From an uncultured Bacteroidota bacterium (GTDB lineage Bacteria > Bacteroidota > Bacteroidia > Flavobacteriales > Flavobacteriaceae), in the NCBI GenBank assembly GCA_902620455.1, contig CACNIG010000007.1, forward strand, positions 16,141 through 80,140: a stretch of DNA of 64,000 nt, written 5' to 3'. Under the pieces are notes generated by a model that saw only the letters and a program-made list of their open reading frames with translations, searched no databases and was not told the origin of the DNA. The position numbers and the translations under genes are program-made. Shown piece after piece: positions 41,499 to 50,009 of the stretch. Position 1 is the stretch's first letter. Each line of letters starts with the position of its first letter.

Positions 41499-43907
41499 TT
41501 ATTTTTTATTCTTGACATATTTTTCTAGCCACTGGTCTTGTTCCCATAAAACATGGTATATGCTTTCTTTAGATGAGTATCCATGACTTTCTTTAGGAAG
41601 CATAACAAGCCTGACAACAGCACCTAAACCTTTTAATGCATTAAAATATCTTTGGCTCTGCATTGGATAAGTTCCTGAATTATTATCATCCTCACCATGA
41701 ATTAAAAGAAGAGGAGTTTTCATTTTATCTGCATGCATAAAAGGGGACATTGAATAATAAACCTGAGGAGCTTGCCAATAACTTCTTTCTTCACTTTGAA
41801 ATCCAAATGGTGTTAAGGTTCTATTATATGCTCCACTTCTTGCAATCCCTGCAGCAAATAAATTACTATGCGATAAAAGATTTGCTACCATAAATGCACC
41901 ATAACTGTGTCCTCCTACTGCTACTCTATTTCTATCTATATAACCAAGCTCATCCACAGCATCTATTGCTGCCCTTGCATTCTCAACTAATTGACTTCTA
42001 AAATCATCATTTGGTTCATTCATATCTTCTCCAATAATTGGAAAAGATGCGTCATCTAGAACTACATAGCCTTTTGCAGCCCAGTAAACCATTGATCCAT
42101 AATATGGATATGTAAATTCATTAGGATTATTTAAATTTTGACTAGCGCTACTCTTATCCTTAAATTCTCTTGGATATGCCCATAATATCATTGGCATTTT
42201 TTCTTTACTGGCCTTATTATATCCAATTGGTAAATATAAAACTCCTGATAGTTCGACACCATCATTTCTTTTATATGAAATTACCTGTTTATCTACTTGA
42301 TTGAGTTTTTCAAATGGATTTTTAAAATCAGTAATTTTGTTTACTCTTCTGCCATTTAAATTTTTAAAATAGTAATTTGGATAATTACTCTTAGATTCAA
42401 TCCTTACAAGCATTTGATTTTTTTTAATGTCAAAATCTAATATATCTTCAAGCTTGTCAGTATAACTTGATTCATAAATTCTCTTACTTGAAAAATTATT
42501 AAGGCTTAGTCTATCGATAAATGGAAATTGTCCATTTTCAGAGTAACCATCACCCATTAAAATCAGACTGTTAGATACAATCTTTAAAACATTTTTATTG
42601 TAGATATTTCTTTCTGTTAAAAAGGATCCAGGATCACTATAACGATCCTGATAATTTCTATCGTAAATAATTCTTGGTTCTTGATTTGCATTTGATGGGT
42701 TAAATAAATATGTTTTCTCATTTCTATTTTTAACCCAATAGTCAATTGCTATTGCATTAGTTTGGTCTCCCCAAATTATGCCAGATAATCTATTAATACT
42801 TTTAAATATTGCGTTACCATCTCCTTTAAATGGAGCATCTAATTCATACAACTCATCTCTAAAATCAGACTCCCTTGATGGATCACCATTATCTAAAGCT
42901 AGCATATATGTTATAGTTGATGGTTTATCCATTCTCCAAGAAAAATTTCTTTTTCCATTAAAAACAGCATTAAATCCCTGAGGCAGTTCCTCTATAAGTG
43001 GAGTGTTAGCAAGATTCGAAATTATTTTTCCTTCATAATTATATATGTTAGTTGTCCTTGGAAATCTTCCATAAGTGACTATGTAGGAAAAAGGCTTTTT
43101 TATATTGCTTACCATTATAAAATTACCATCTGGAGATGGACTGATACTTGTATACATATCTGCATCAAGCCACTTCTGTGTTTTTCCATTTAAGTTGATC
43201 AAATATAGATCGGATGTTACTAATTGTTCAAAATTAAATTCATCAGTTTTATTTTTTAGAAGATCCTGATATGTTCTGTTTTGGGCATTTTCACCTTCAT
43301 TCGATGAAATTGTTGGACCCATAGGTACAATACCATCTTGGTCAATTAAATTTTGTTTATTCTCAGGTATTACTTTGACAATTATTTCATTATCATTTAC
43401 CCAATTAATTACATCCCCTATGTTAGAATTTAGTTTTAAGTCTGTTAGTTTGGTAAGCGATCTTGACTCAAGGTTTAAGACCCATAATCTTACACCATCT
43501 GATGAAGTGTTAGTAAAAGCAATATTTTTTTGATTAGGAGACCAATTTATATTGGCGATTAGAGGATTATTGGGAATACCAATTATATCATTAATTTCAG
43601 GATTTTTACTTTTCAGATTTTTAATTTTAATATTGTTATAGTATGTTATTCTGCTACCTATATTTTTCTTAGGATTTATTCTGAGACCAGCTAATCTTAA
43701 TTCTTTCTGAGATAAATCTTCAATAGATTTATAGTTATCTCTGTAAAGGAATAACATAAAATTTTTATCGCGATCATATGTAACCGATGGGGGTCTATCA
43801 TACTCAACTAATTCTAAAATTTCACTAGATGGTGTTTGATAATTAATACTTTCTTGAGAAAAAGCAAAACTTATTGAAAATAGTAATAATAGTAATATTT
43901 TTTTCAT
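41499..43907 (-). CDS. S9D-family prolyl oligopeptidase-like peptidase, exported
   Basis: An 802-residue exported serine peptidase (signal MKKILLLLLFSISFAFSQE). The N-terminal beta-propeller runs to about residue 540. The catalytic domain has GGHSYGAFMVANLLSHS (nucleophile Ser), HGEDDNNSGTYPMQSQR (Asp) and KESHGYSS (His). These features and the ILWAYPREFKD region point to the S9D (glutamyl-endopeptidase-like) group. It lies 1 base upstream of the oligopeptidase B-like gene and is likely co-expressed with it, giving two complementary oligopeptidases in the envelope. Confidence 0.92.
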   Translation of the reverse strand: MKKILLLLLFSISFAFSQESINYQTPSSEILELVEYDRPPSVTYDRDKNFMLFLYRDNYKSIEDLSQKELRLAGLRINPKKNIGSRITYYNNIKIKNLKSKNPEINDIIGIPNNPLIANINWSPNQKNIAFTNTSSDGVRLWVLNLESRSLTKLTDLKLNSNIGDVINWVNDNEIIVKVIPENKQNLIDQDGIVPMGPTISSNEGENAQNRTYQDLLKNKTDEFNFEQLVTSDLYLINLNGKTQKWLDADMYTSISPSPDGNFIMVSNIKKPFSYIVTYGRFPRTTNIYNYEGKIISNLANTPLIEELPQGFNAVFNGKRNFSWRMDKPSTITYMLALDNGDPSRESDFRDELYELDAPFKGDGNAIFKSINRLSGIIWGDQTNAIAIDYWVKNRNEKTYLFNPSNANQEPRIIYDRNYQDRYSDPGSFLTERNIYNKNVLKIVSNSLILMGDGYSENGQFPFIDRLSLNNFSSKRIYESSYTDKLEDILDFDIKKNQMLVRIESKSNYPNYYFKNLNGRRVNKITDFKNPFEKLNQVDKQVISYKRNDGVELSGVLYLPIGYNKASKEKMPMILWAYPREFKDKSSASQNLNNPNEFTYPYYGSMVYWAAKGYVVLDDASFPIIGEDMNEPNDDFRSQLVENARAAIDAVDELGYIDRNRVAVGGHSYGAFMVANLLSHSNLFAAGIARSGAYNRTLTPFGFQSEERSYWQAPQVYYSMSPFMHADKMKTPLLLIHGEDDNNSGTYPMQSQRYFNALKGLGAVVRLVMLPKESHGYSSKESIYHVLWEQDQWLEKYVKNKK

Positions 43908-43919
43908 ATCAATGTTTTA

Positions 43920-44324
43920 TCAGTATTCTAATTTAAAGATCTTATTGACAAAGTCATTTATAACTGGATAATCAATCATTATTAGAGAATCAACAAATCT
44001 AGTTAACTCTTTACTGTCTTTATAATTTTTCTGGTATTTATTTAATAATTCAGCATAATCTTTTTGATATTCTGACATATCAGACCAAGTAAGTTTAGCA
44101 AATTCTATTTTATTTTCTTCTTCTTCAAAAAAGTCTTTTTTAACGAAATTTTCGAAGTATCTTCTTACCTGATATACTTTAGCATATTGAGAATCTATTT
44201 CAATCCACTTATTTAACTCTTTATTATCTGGATATTCGAGTATAGAGAGAGCACCAACATCTTTTGGATGATAATTGCCTTTACAGGCTACAAAAAAGAA
44301 AAATATAACTAAAAGTTTTTTCAT
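43920..44324 (-). CDS. Small lipoprotein of unknown function, 134 aa
   Basis: A 134-residue predicted lipoprotein (MKKLLVIFFFFVACKGN, cysteine 14) with a highly charged, probably helical mature region rich in Lys, Glu, Asp and Tyr (YFENFVKKDFFEEEENKIEF). No cysteines after the lipobox. It sits 12 bases upstream of the S9D gene on the same strand and 10 bases after the LOG gene. No family recognised. Confidence 0.65.
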   Translation of the reverse strand: MKKLLVIFFFFVACKGNYHPKDVGALSILEYPDNKELNKWIEIDSQYAKVYQVRRYFENFVKKDFFEEEENKIEFAKLTWSDMSEYQKDYAELLNKYQKNYKDSKELTRFVDSLIMIDYPVINDFVNKIFKLEY

Positions 44325-44334
44325 TAGTTAAAGT

Positions 44335-45021
44335 TTAGAAGTTTGGACTAAATGCATAATTGTTATGAAATTCTTCAAGAATATTTAATACATCTTCCTT
44401 AGTGTCGGCAAGTTTGATCAAATCAAGATCTTTACTACTTATATTTTTATTTTCTTTTAAAAGAATTTTCTTAATCCAGTCAAGCATACCTTCCCAAAAT
44501 TCTGAGCATACAAGTATGATAGGGAACTTTTCTGCTTTGTTAGTTTGGATTAAAGTAATAGCCTCAAAAACTTCATCCAGTGTTCCAAACCCTCCAGGCA
44601 TTACAACAAACCCTTGTGCATACTTTACAAACATAACTTTTCTTACAAAGAAGTAATCAAAATTCAACTCTTTATCTTTATCTATAAACTTATTATTTAT
44701 TTCCTCAAGCGGAAGTTTTATACACAAACCAACAGATTTTCCATTATTCCTATTAGCACCCTTATTGGCAGCTTCCATAATCCCAGGGCCACCCCCAGTA
44801 ATTACTCCATAGCCTCTATTTACTATTTCAGCAGCTATTTCTTCAGCAAGTTTATAATATTTATCTTCTGGTTTTGTTCTTGCAGAACCAAAAATTGATA
44901 TACAAGGACCGATTGCACTTAATTTCTCATATCCTTCAACGAATTCACCCATTATTTTAAATATTGACCATGAGTCACTTGTTTTTATTTCATTCCATTT
45001 CTTGTTCTTAGATACTTTCAT
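44335..45021 (-). CDS. LOG family protein (TIGR00730), nucleoside monophosphate phosphoribohydrolase
   Basis: A 228-residue Rossmann-fold protein with the family's PGGFGTLDEVFE (about residues 143-154) and an upstream GGGPGIMEAANKGA (about 76-89). LOG proteins cleave ribose 5-phosphate from nucleoside monophosphates such as AMP or cytokinin nucleotides. The relevant Arg-Lys pair (VRKVMFVKYA) is present. Often mislabelled lysine decarboxylase. Divergent from the NTF2-like gene across 74 bases. Confidence 0.93.
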   Translation of the reverse strand: MKVSKNKKWNEIKTSDSWSIFKIMGEFVEGYEKLSAIGPCISIFGSARTKPEDKYYKLAEEIAAEIVNRGYGVITGGGPGIMEAANKGANRNNGKSVGLCIKLPLEEINNKFIDKDKELNFDYFFVRKVMFVKYAQGFVVMPGGFGTLDEVFEAITLIQTNKAEKFPIILVCSEFWEGMLDWIKKILLKENKNISSKDLDLIKLADTKEDVLNILEEFHNNYAFSPNF

Positions 45022-45095
45022 AAATAATAATTGATAATCATTTAAATTTACTATAATTTATTTTCTTAAATTGAACTAAACTATAAACTATTAAT

Positions 45096-45626
45096 ATGAG
45101 AAAATCAGACTTACATATGACGTTTAAGAATATTTTTAACATTGCATTGATTACTTTAATCTTTGTTGGATGTACAAATGTTCCTGAAAAATATATAAAC
45201 TTGGAAAATGAGAGTTCTAAACTTTCACAAAATTCATCAACATACGAAATGGTATGGGATAAGTTTTTCAAAGGAGATATGGATATTATAAACAGTGATT
45301 ACTTTACAGAAGATGTTAAAGTTGTTTTACCAGGTGATGATTTGGTTGGTATAGAAGCACTAAAGAACTATTATGGTAATTATGTAAATGGATTCTCTGA
45401 TGCTGAGTTTACATTTGTTGATCTCTTTGGTGAGGGTGACAAATTGGTAAAGCATTGGAATTTTAAGGGGACTCATGATGGTGATTTTTTTGGAATACCT
45501 GCAACAGGAAGCAAAGTTGATCTGTCAGGAACTACTCTTATTCTAATGGAGGATGGAAAGATTAAGCAAGAACAAGACTTTTTTGACAATCTTGATTTCT
45601 ATAGACAGCTCGGACTAATGGAGTAA
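45096..45626 (+). CDS. NTF2/SnoaL-like lipoprotein (polyketide cyclase/ester cyclase fold)
   Basis: A 176-residue predicted lipoprotein: hydrophobic IFNIALITLIFVGCTN gives the lipobox. The N-terminus may start at MRKSDLHM or at the second ATG (45117). The mature part has a SnoaL-like pattern (MVWDKFFKGDMDIINSDYF, EDVKVVLPGDDLVGIEALKN, DGDFFGIPATGSKVDLSGTT, MEDGKIKQEQDFFDNL). The fold binds small hydrophobic ligands in relatives; the catalytic role here is unknown. It ends at a strong intrinsic terminator. Confidence 0.8.
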   Translation: MRKSDLHMTFKNIFNIALITLIFVGCTNVPEKYINLENESSKLSQNSSTYEMVWDKFFKGDMDIINSDYFTEDVKVVLPGDDLVGIEALKNYYGNYVNGFSDAEFTFVDLFGEGDKLVKHWNFKGTHDGDFFGIPATGSKVDLSGTTLILMEDGKIKQEQDFFDNLDFYRQLGLME

Positions 45627-45630
45627 ATAT

Positions 45631-45656
45631 AAAGCCCTTTAATTAGGGCTTTTTTT
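45631..45656. terminator. Bidirectional intrinsic terminator
   Basis: AAAGCCCT, loop TTAATT, AGGGCTTT is a perfect 8-bp hairpin followed by T residues on the plus strand and preceded by A residues that give a T-run on the minus strand. It terminates the NTF2-like gene (stop at 45626) and overlaps the last codon of the convergent nitroreductase gene (TAA complement at 45655..45657), so one hairpin serves both. Confidence 0.8.
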
Positions 45657-46209
45657 ATACCCATTCTACTTTACTATCTAGTCCCTCTCTTACTTTAGGA
45701 GTTTCAAGATGCTTATAACTTCCCATAAAGAAAAACCCTAGTGATTTCTGATTACTATTTAAGCCTGAGTGTTTTGCATAATCATCTTTAAGAGCAGGTG
45801 TGCTCCAATATGATCCAATATCATTTACATAACATGATAACCACATATTTTGAACTGCCATAGAAACAGCAGCAATCTCCTCCCACTCTGGTACACGATT
45901 ACTTTCATCCTTGGTCATACAAACTGAAATAATCGTATCTGATGATTTAACTTTATCAATAAACTTATTAATCTTAACAGCTGAGTATTTCTCTTTATCT
46001 ATTTTCTGAATAATTTCACACAAAACATCTTTTGATTTCCCTTTATAAATTTTGAAAAACCATGGTTGAGTCATTCTGTGTGTAGGAGCATGAATAGCAT
46101 TTTCTAATATTTCATTTATTACGCTCTCAGGAATCTCTTTGTCTGAAAACTGCGTAGGATAAATTGTTTTTCTATTTCTAATTATTTTATTTAGGGTTTC
46201 TCTGTTCAT
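45655..46209 (-). CDS. Nitroreductase family FMN protein
   Basis: A 184-residue protein of the nitroreductase/BluB fold. Typical features are NRKTIYPTQFSDKEIPESVI (FMN phosphate contact), ILENAIHAPTHRMTQPWFF and AVSMAVQNMWLSCYVNDIGSYWST in the middle. The family reduces nitro compounds, flavins or quinones with NAD(P)H. Substrate unknown. It is followed upstream by a small gene at 46225 on the same strand. Confidence 0.9.
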   Translation of the reverse strand: MNRETLNKIIRNRKTIYPTQFSDKEIPESVINEILENAIHAPTHRMTQPWFFKIYKGKSKDVLCEIIQKIDKEKYSAVKINKFIDKVKSSDTIISVCMTKDESNRVPEWEEIAAVSMAVQNMWLSCYVNDIGSYWSTPALKDDYAKHSGLNSNQKSLGFFFMGSYKHLETPKVREGLDSKVEWV

Positions 46210-46224
46210 GGTAAAGGTTTAGAT

Positions 46225-46389
46225 TTATTTCATTTTTCTTAACTCAGATAATAATAAATTTGCTTTCTGGTTATATGTTAAAGGTGAATTTGGTTCAAAA
46301 ATTCTATCATATAAATTCCAATATTCCTCAATTTCCTTTGATCTTAATTCTAATTTATCAAGATATTCTTGAAATTCTCTTCTTATCAT
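46225..46389 (-). CDS. Small helical protein, 54 aa
   Basis: A 54-residue protein if started at the ATG at 46389 (MIRREFQEYLDKLELRSKEI...). An open frame extends to 46428 with a hydrophobic/aromatic extension that looks unlike a protein start. The product is helical and charged, ending SELRKMK. It is 15 bases upstream of the nitroreductase start and probably in its transcript. No family recognised. Confidence 0.45.
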   Translation of the reverse strand: MIRREFQEYLDKLELRSKEIEEYWNLYDRIFEPNSPLTYNQKANLLLSELRKMK

Positions 46390-46441
46390 TATGTAATAGT
46401 ATGTTTTGAACCTATCTAATATAAGCATTTATAAAGCATAA

Positions 46442-46449
46442 TAATTTTG
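46442..46449 (+). promoter_or_regulatory. Bacteroidota -7-like element before the kdgK operon
   Basis: TAATTTTG fits the Bacteroidota -7 consensus TAnnTTTG, 29 bases before the kdgK start. No TTG lies at the expected upstream spacing (the nearest is about 33 bases away), so this is a half-match only. Given as a weak candidate. Confidence 0.25.
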
Positions 46450-46478
46450 TAGTTATATTAGAGTATTATATAGAATGT

Positions 46479-47531
46479 ATGTCAAAGGAAATAAACAAAG
46501 TTGTTACATTTGGTGAAATCATGCTAAGGCTCTCATCGCCTGACTCTCTTCGTATTTCCCAAACAAATAGCTTTGATGTTTTTTATGGAGGTGGAGAAGC
46601 TAATGTTGCTGTATCTCTAGCAAATTATGGAGTTACTGTTGAATTCGTTTCAAGAGTACCTAACAACGATATTGGAAACTCTGCTATAATGGAACTTAAA
46701 AAAAGAGGTGTTGGAACTTCTCATATTTTATATGGCGGAGAACGTTTAGGAATTTATTTCCTTGAAACAGGTATAGCAAGTAGAGGAAGTAAAGTGACAT
46801 ACGACAGAGAAAATTCAGCTATGGCCCAGATTAAAACAGGGATGATTGATTGGGATAAGGTGTTTCAAAATGTATCATGGTTTCATTGGACAGGAATTAC
46901 CCCAGCAATATCTATAAATGCAGCTGAAGTTTGTTTAGAAGCGATAAAAGCTGCCAGTAATCTTGGTATAAAAATATCAACGGACCTCAACTACAGGTCA
47001 AAACTCTGGAAATATGATGGAAATCGTCATGAGATAATGAAAAATCTTACATCATATAGCGATATTATCTTGTGTAATGAAGAAGATGCTGAAATGCATT
47101 TTGGAATTAAACCAGAGGGATTAGATGTAAGAACTAATGGTGAAGACGTAAATCCTGATGCTTTTTTATCAGTTTGTAAAGAAATGATGAAAAAATTTCC
47201 AAAAGCCAAAAAGATAGCAATTACATTGAGAGGGTCTATTTCTGCATCACATAATTCATGGTCTGGAATATTATATGATGGTAAAAAAATGTTCAAAAGT
47301 AAAAATTATCAAATAACAAACATTGTTGATCGTGTTGGAGCTGGAGACTCTTTCATGGGTGCACTTATATATGGTATTTTAAATTATACTAATGATGATC
47401 AAACCTCACTTGACTTTGCTGTTGCGGCATCGTGTCTTAAACACTCGATAAAAGGGGATGCTAATCTTGTATCAATAGAAGAGGTTGAAAGACTAATGAA
47501 TGGTGATAGTTCTGGACGTATAAATCGATAA
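46479..47531 (+). CDS. kdgK: 2-dehydro-3-deoxygluconate kinase (PfkB family)
   Basis: A 350-residue ribokinase/PfkB sugar kinase. The N-terminal region (VVTFGEIMLRLSSPDSLRIS, then FYGGGEANVAVSLANYG) and the catalytic motif VDRVGAGDSFMGALIYG with the base aspartate are characteristic. Together with the aldolase that follows, it fits KDG kinase, which phosphorylates 2-keto-3-deoxygluconate to KDPG. First gene of a six-gene operon; spacing to the aldolase is 4 bases. A second ATG four bases upstream of the chosen one is out of frame. Confidence 0.92.
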   Translation: MSKEINKVVTFGEIMLRLSSPDSLRISQTNSFDVFYGGGEANVAVSLANYGVTVEFVSRVPNNDIGNSAIMELKKRGVGTSHILYGGERLGIYFLETGIASRGSKVTYDRENSAMAQIKTGMIDWDKVFQNVSWFHWTGITPAISINAAEVCLEAIKAASNLGIKISTDLNYRSKLWKYDGNRHEIMKNLTSYSDIILCNEEDAEMHFGIKPEGLDVRTNGEDVNPDAFLSVCKEMMKKFPKAKKIAITLRGSISASHNSWSGILYDGKKMFKSKNYQITNIVDRVGAGDSFMGALIYGILNYTNDDQTSLDFAVAASCLKHSIKGDANLVSIEEVERLMNGDSSGRINR

Positions 47532-47535
47532 ACTT

Positions 47536-48219
47536 ATGGCGCAATATTCTAGAGTAGAGGTAATAAATCAAATAGAAGAGTTAGGGATGATTCCTCTTTT
47601 TTATCATAATGATATTAGTGTATCTAAATCTATTGTTAAAGCATGTTATGATGGTGGTGCTAGAGTTATAGAATTTACAAATAGAGGAGATTTTGCATTA
47701 GAGATTTTTACAGAGATAGTTAAATATTCAATCAGTGAATTACCTGGAATGATATTAGGTGTAGGATCAATAACAGATGCAAAGGCAGCTTCTCACTTCA
47801 TGTTAGCAGGAGCAAACTTTGTTGTAACTCCAGTATTTAGGGAAGATATAGCTCGTATATGCAATCGACAAAAATTACTTTGGTCTGCTGGTTGTGGGTC
47901 TTTGACCGAAATAGCAACTGCAGAAGAATTTGGATGTGAGTTAATAAAACTTTTTCCAGGTGATGTATTAGGACCAAAATTTGTAAAGAGCATAAAGGGT
48001 CCTCAACCATGGACATCTATAATGCCAACAGGTGGAGTTTCAATGGAACTTAATAATTTAAAATCATGGTTTGACTCAGGTGTAACATGTGTGGGAATGG
48101 GTTCAAAACTAATTTCTAATGAGATTTTAGAAAATAAAGATTATGATCTATTAAAGAAGAATGTCAAAGAAACCCTTGAGATAATTAAATCATTAAATAG
48201 AAAAAATAAATCATTATAA
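47536..48219 (+). CDS. eda: KDPG/KHG aldolase (bifunctional 4-hydroxy-2-oxoglutarate / 2-dehydro-3-deoxyphosphogluconate aldolase)
   Basis: A 227-residue class I aldolase of the Eda family. The Schiff-base lysine is Lys138 (CELIKLFPGDVLGP) and the general acid/base is Glu46 (VIEFTNRG). The family cleaves KDPG to pyruvate and glyceraldehyde 3-phosphate, and often also 4-hydroxy-2-oxoglutarate to pyruvate and glyoxylate. The 1-base spacing to the permease gene makes it part of the operon. No dehydratase that would make KDG from a sugar acid is in the window. Confidence 0.93.
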   Translation: MAQYSRVEVINQIEELGMIPLFYHNDISVSKSIVKACYDGGARVIEFTNRGDFALEIFTEIVKYSISELPGMILGVGSITDAKAASHFMLAGANFVVTPVFREDIARICNRQKLLWSAGCGSLTEIATAEEFGCELIKLFPGDVLGPKFVKSIKGPQPWTSIMPTGGVSMELNNLKSWFDSGVTCVGMGSKLISNEILENKDYDLLKKNVKETLEIIKSLNRKNKSL

Positions 48220-48220
48220 T

Positions 48221-49537
48221 ATGCCTTTATTCATAGTAATTTCTGGAATTTTATTGTTGTTTATTTTAATTGCAAGATTTAAACTTAACGCCTTTATTTC
48301 CTTTATTACAGTATGCATATTTGTTGGATTATTTCAGGGAATGGAATTACTAAAAATAGTTGAATCTATTCAGAAAGGGATAGGAGATACACTAGGATTT
48401 TTAGTGCTAATACTTGGTTTTGGCGCAATGCTAGGAAAACTTGTTGCAGATAGTGGGGCGGCACAAAGAATAACCTCTCATCTTATATCAAGTTTTGGTA
48501 TTAAAAACATTCAATGGGCAGTTGTAGTAGCAGGTTTTATAGTTGGTGTCCCTATGTTTTACTCAGTGGGATTTGTTATTTTAATTCCATTAGTTTTTAC
48601 TGTTGCAGCTGCTTCAGGACTTCCATTAATTTACGTTGGATTACCAATGCTTGCTTCGTTGTCTGTGACCCACGGGTTTTTACCTCCTCATCCTGCCCCA
48701 ACTGCAATATCTACAATGTTTAATGCAGATATTGGAAGAACACTATTATATGGGATTATAATTGCAATACCTGCCATAATAATTGCTGGTCCAATATTCA
48801 CAAGGACTATTAAAAACATTAATGCAACCCCTTTAAAAGAATTTTATAATCCTGAAATTTTAAAAGACAATCAGATGCCTAGTATGGGAGTAAGTTTATT
48901 TACTGCACTATTACCTGTCATATTAATAATATTTTCTTCACTATATACAATTGTATTTCCTTCGGAATCATTAATTAAAGAAATAATTTTATTTATAGGC
49001 AACCCTGTTATTGCCATGCTTATTTCAGTTCTAGTAGCAATATATACTCTTGGATTATCAAGGGGAAAGAAGATGAAAGAGTTAATGAACTCTATTTCTG
49101 TTTCTGTGTCTAGTATAACAATGGTACTTTTAATTATATCAGGAGCAGGAGCATTAAAACAAATTTTAATCGATAGTGGAGTCAGCGACTATATAGGATC
49201 TTTACTTGAAGGATCTTTAGTATCACCATTAATATTAGCATGGTTGATAGCAACGGTAATAAGAGTCTGCGTTGGTTCAGCTACAGTAGCAGGCTTAACA
49301 GCAGCTGGAATAGTTTTACCATTGATTTCTAATTCAGATGTTAGTCCAGAGTTGATGGTATTAGCAATTGGCTCAGGAAGCTTAATGCTTTCTCATGTAA
49401 ATGATGCTGGTTTTTGGTTGTTTAAAGAATATTTTAATTTAACTGTTAAAGAAACTCTTTCTACGTGGACAGTTATGGAAACAATAGTTGGAATTACTGG
49501 ACTAATCGGAGTATTAATATTAAATGTATTTATATAA
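48221..49537 (+). CDS. GntP-family permease (gluconate/D-serine type)
   Basis: A 438-residue inner-membrane protein with about 11-12 helices and the family's motifs: FGAMLGKLVADSGAAQRIT near residue 67, VPMFYSVGFVILIPLVFT near 110, HGFLPPHPAPTA near 151 and VGSATVAGLTAAGIVLPLI near 349. GntP permeases take up gluconate and related sugar acids; the DsdX branch carries D-serine. Its neighbours include both sugar-acid and D-amino-acid enzymes, so the substrate stays open. Downstream spacing is 1 base. Confidence 0.93.
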   Translation: MPLFIVISGILLLFILIARFKLNAFISFITVCIFVGLFQGMELLKIVESIQKGIGDTLGFLVLILGFGAMLGKLVADSGAAQRITSHLISSFGIKNIQWAVVVAGFIVGVPMFYSVGFVILIPLVFTVAAASGLPLIYVGLPMLASLSVTHGFLPPHPAPTAISTMFNADIGRTLLYGIIIAIPAIIIAGPIFTRTIKNINATPLKEFYNPEILKDNQMPSMGVSLFTALLPVILIIFSSLYTIVFPSESLIKEIILFIGNPVIAMLISVLVAIYTLGLSRGKKMKELMNSISVSVSSITMVLLIISGAGALKQILIDSGVSDYIGSLLEGSLVSPLILAWLIATVIRVCVGSATVAGLTAAGIVLPLISNSDVSPELMVLAIGSGSLMLSHVNDAGFWLFKEYFNLTVKETLSTWTVMETIVGITGLIGVLILNVFI

Positions 49538-49538
49538 A

Positions 49539-50003
49539 ATGAAAAAATTACCATCACAAATAATTGAAGAATTAGGTATTAAATTGCCACCTGCACCCAA
49601 GCCTGCAGGAGTATATAAACCTATACTAGTTGTGGGCAAGTCTCTATATGTATCAGGTCAAGGGCCTGTTAATTCTGATGGCTCATTAATGTTAGGTAGA
49701 GTTGGAGATGATATTAATGAAGATCAAGGAAAACTAGCTGCAAGACAAGTTGGATTAACTATGTTATCTACTATACAGACACATTTTGGTAGTCTAGATA
49801 AGATTGAAAGAGTTGTCAAAGTCTTAGGAATGGTAAATTGCTCTCCTGACTTTAAAAAACATCCATATGTGATTAATGGTTTTAGTGAATTAATGGCTGA
49901 TGTGTTCGGGAATGATAATGGTATTGGTGTTAGAAGTGCAGTGGGAATGATGCTGCCTGGTGGAATCCCTGTCGAAATTGAGGCAATGTTTGAGTTAAAA
50001 TAA
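49539..50003 (+). CDS. RidA-family protein (enamine/imine deaminase-like)
   Basis: A 154-residue RidA/YjgF-family protein from the ATG at 49539; an earlier in-frame start lies inside the permease gene. Family features are LYVSGQGPVNSDGSL, KVLGMVNCSPDFKKHPYVIN and the C-terminal GVRSAVGMMLPGGIPVEIE, whose arginine matches the key catalytic arginine of RidA. RidA hydrolyses reactive enamines such as 2-aminoacrylate produced by serine/threonine dehydratases. Its place beside a D-serine-dehydratase-type PLP enzyme fits that role. Confidence 0.92.
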   Translation: MKKLPSQIIEELGIKLPPAPKPAGVYKPILVVGKSLYVSGQGPVNSDGSLMLGRVGDDINEDQGKLAARQVGLTMLSTIQTHFGSLDKIERVVKVLGMVNCSPDFKKHPYVINGFSELMADVFGNDNGIGVRSAVGMMLPGGIPVEIEAMFELK

Positions 50004-50009
50004 GTCCAA

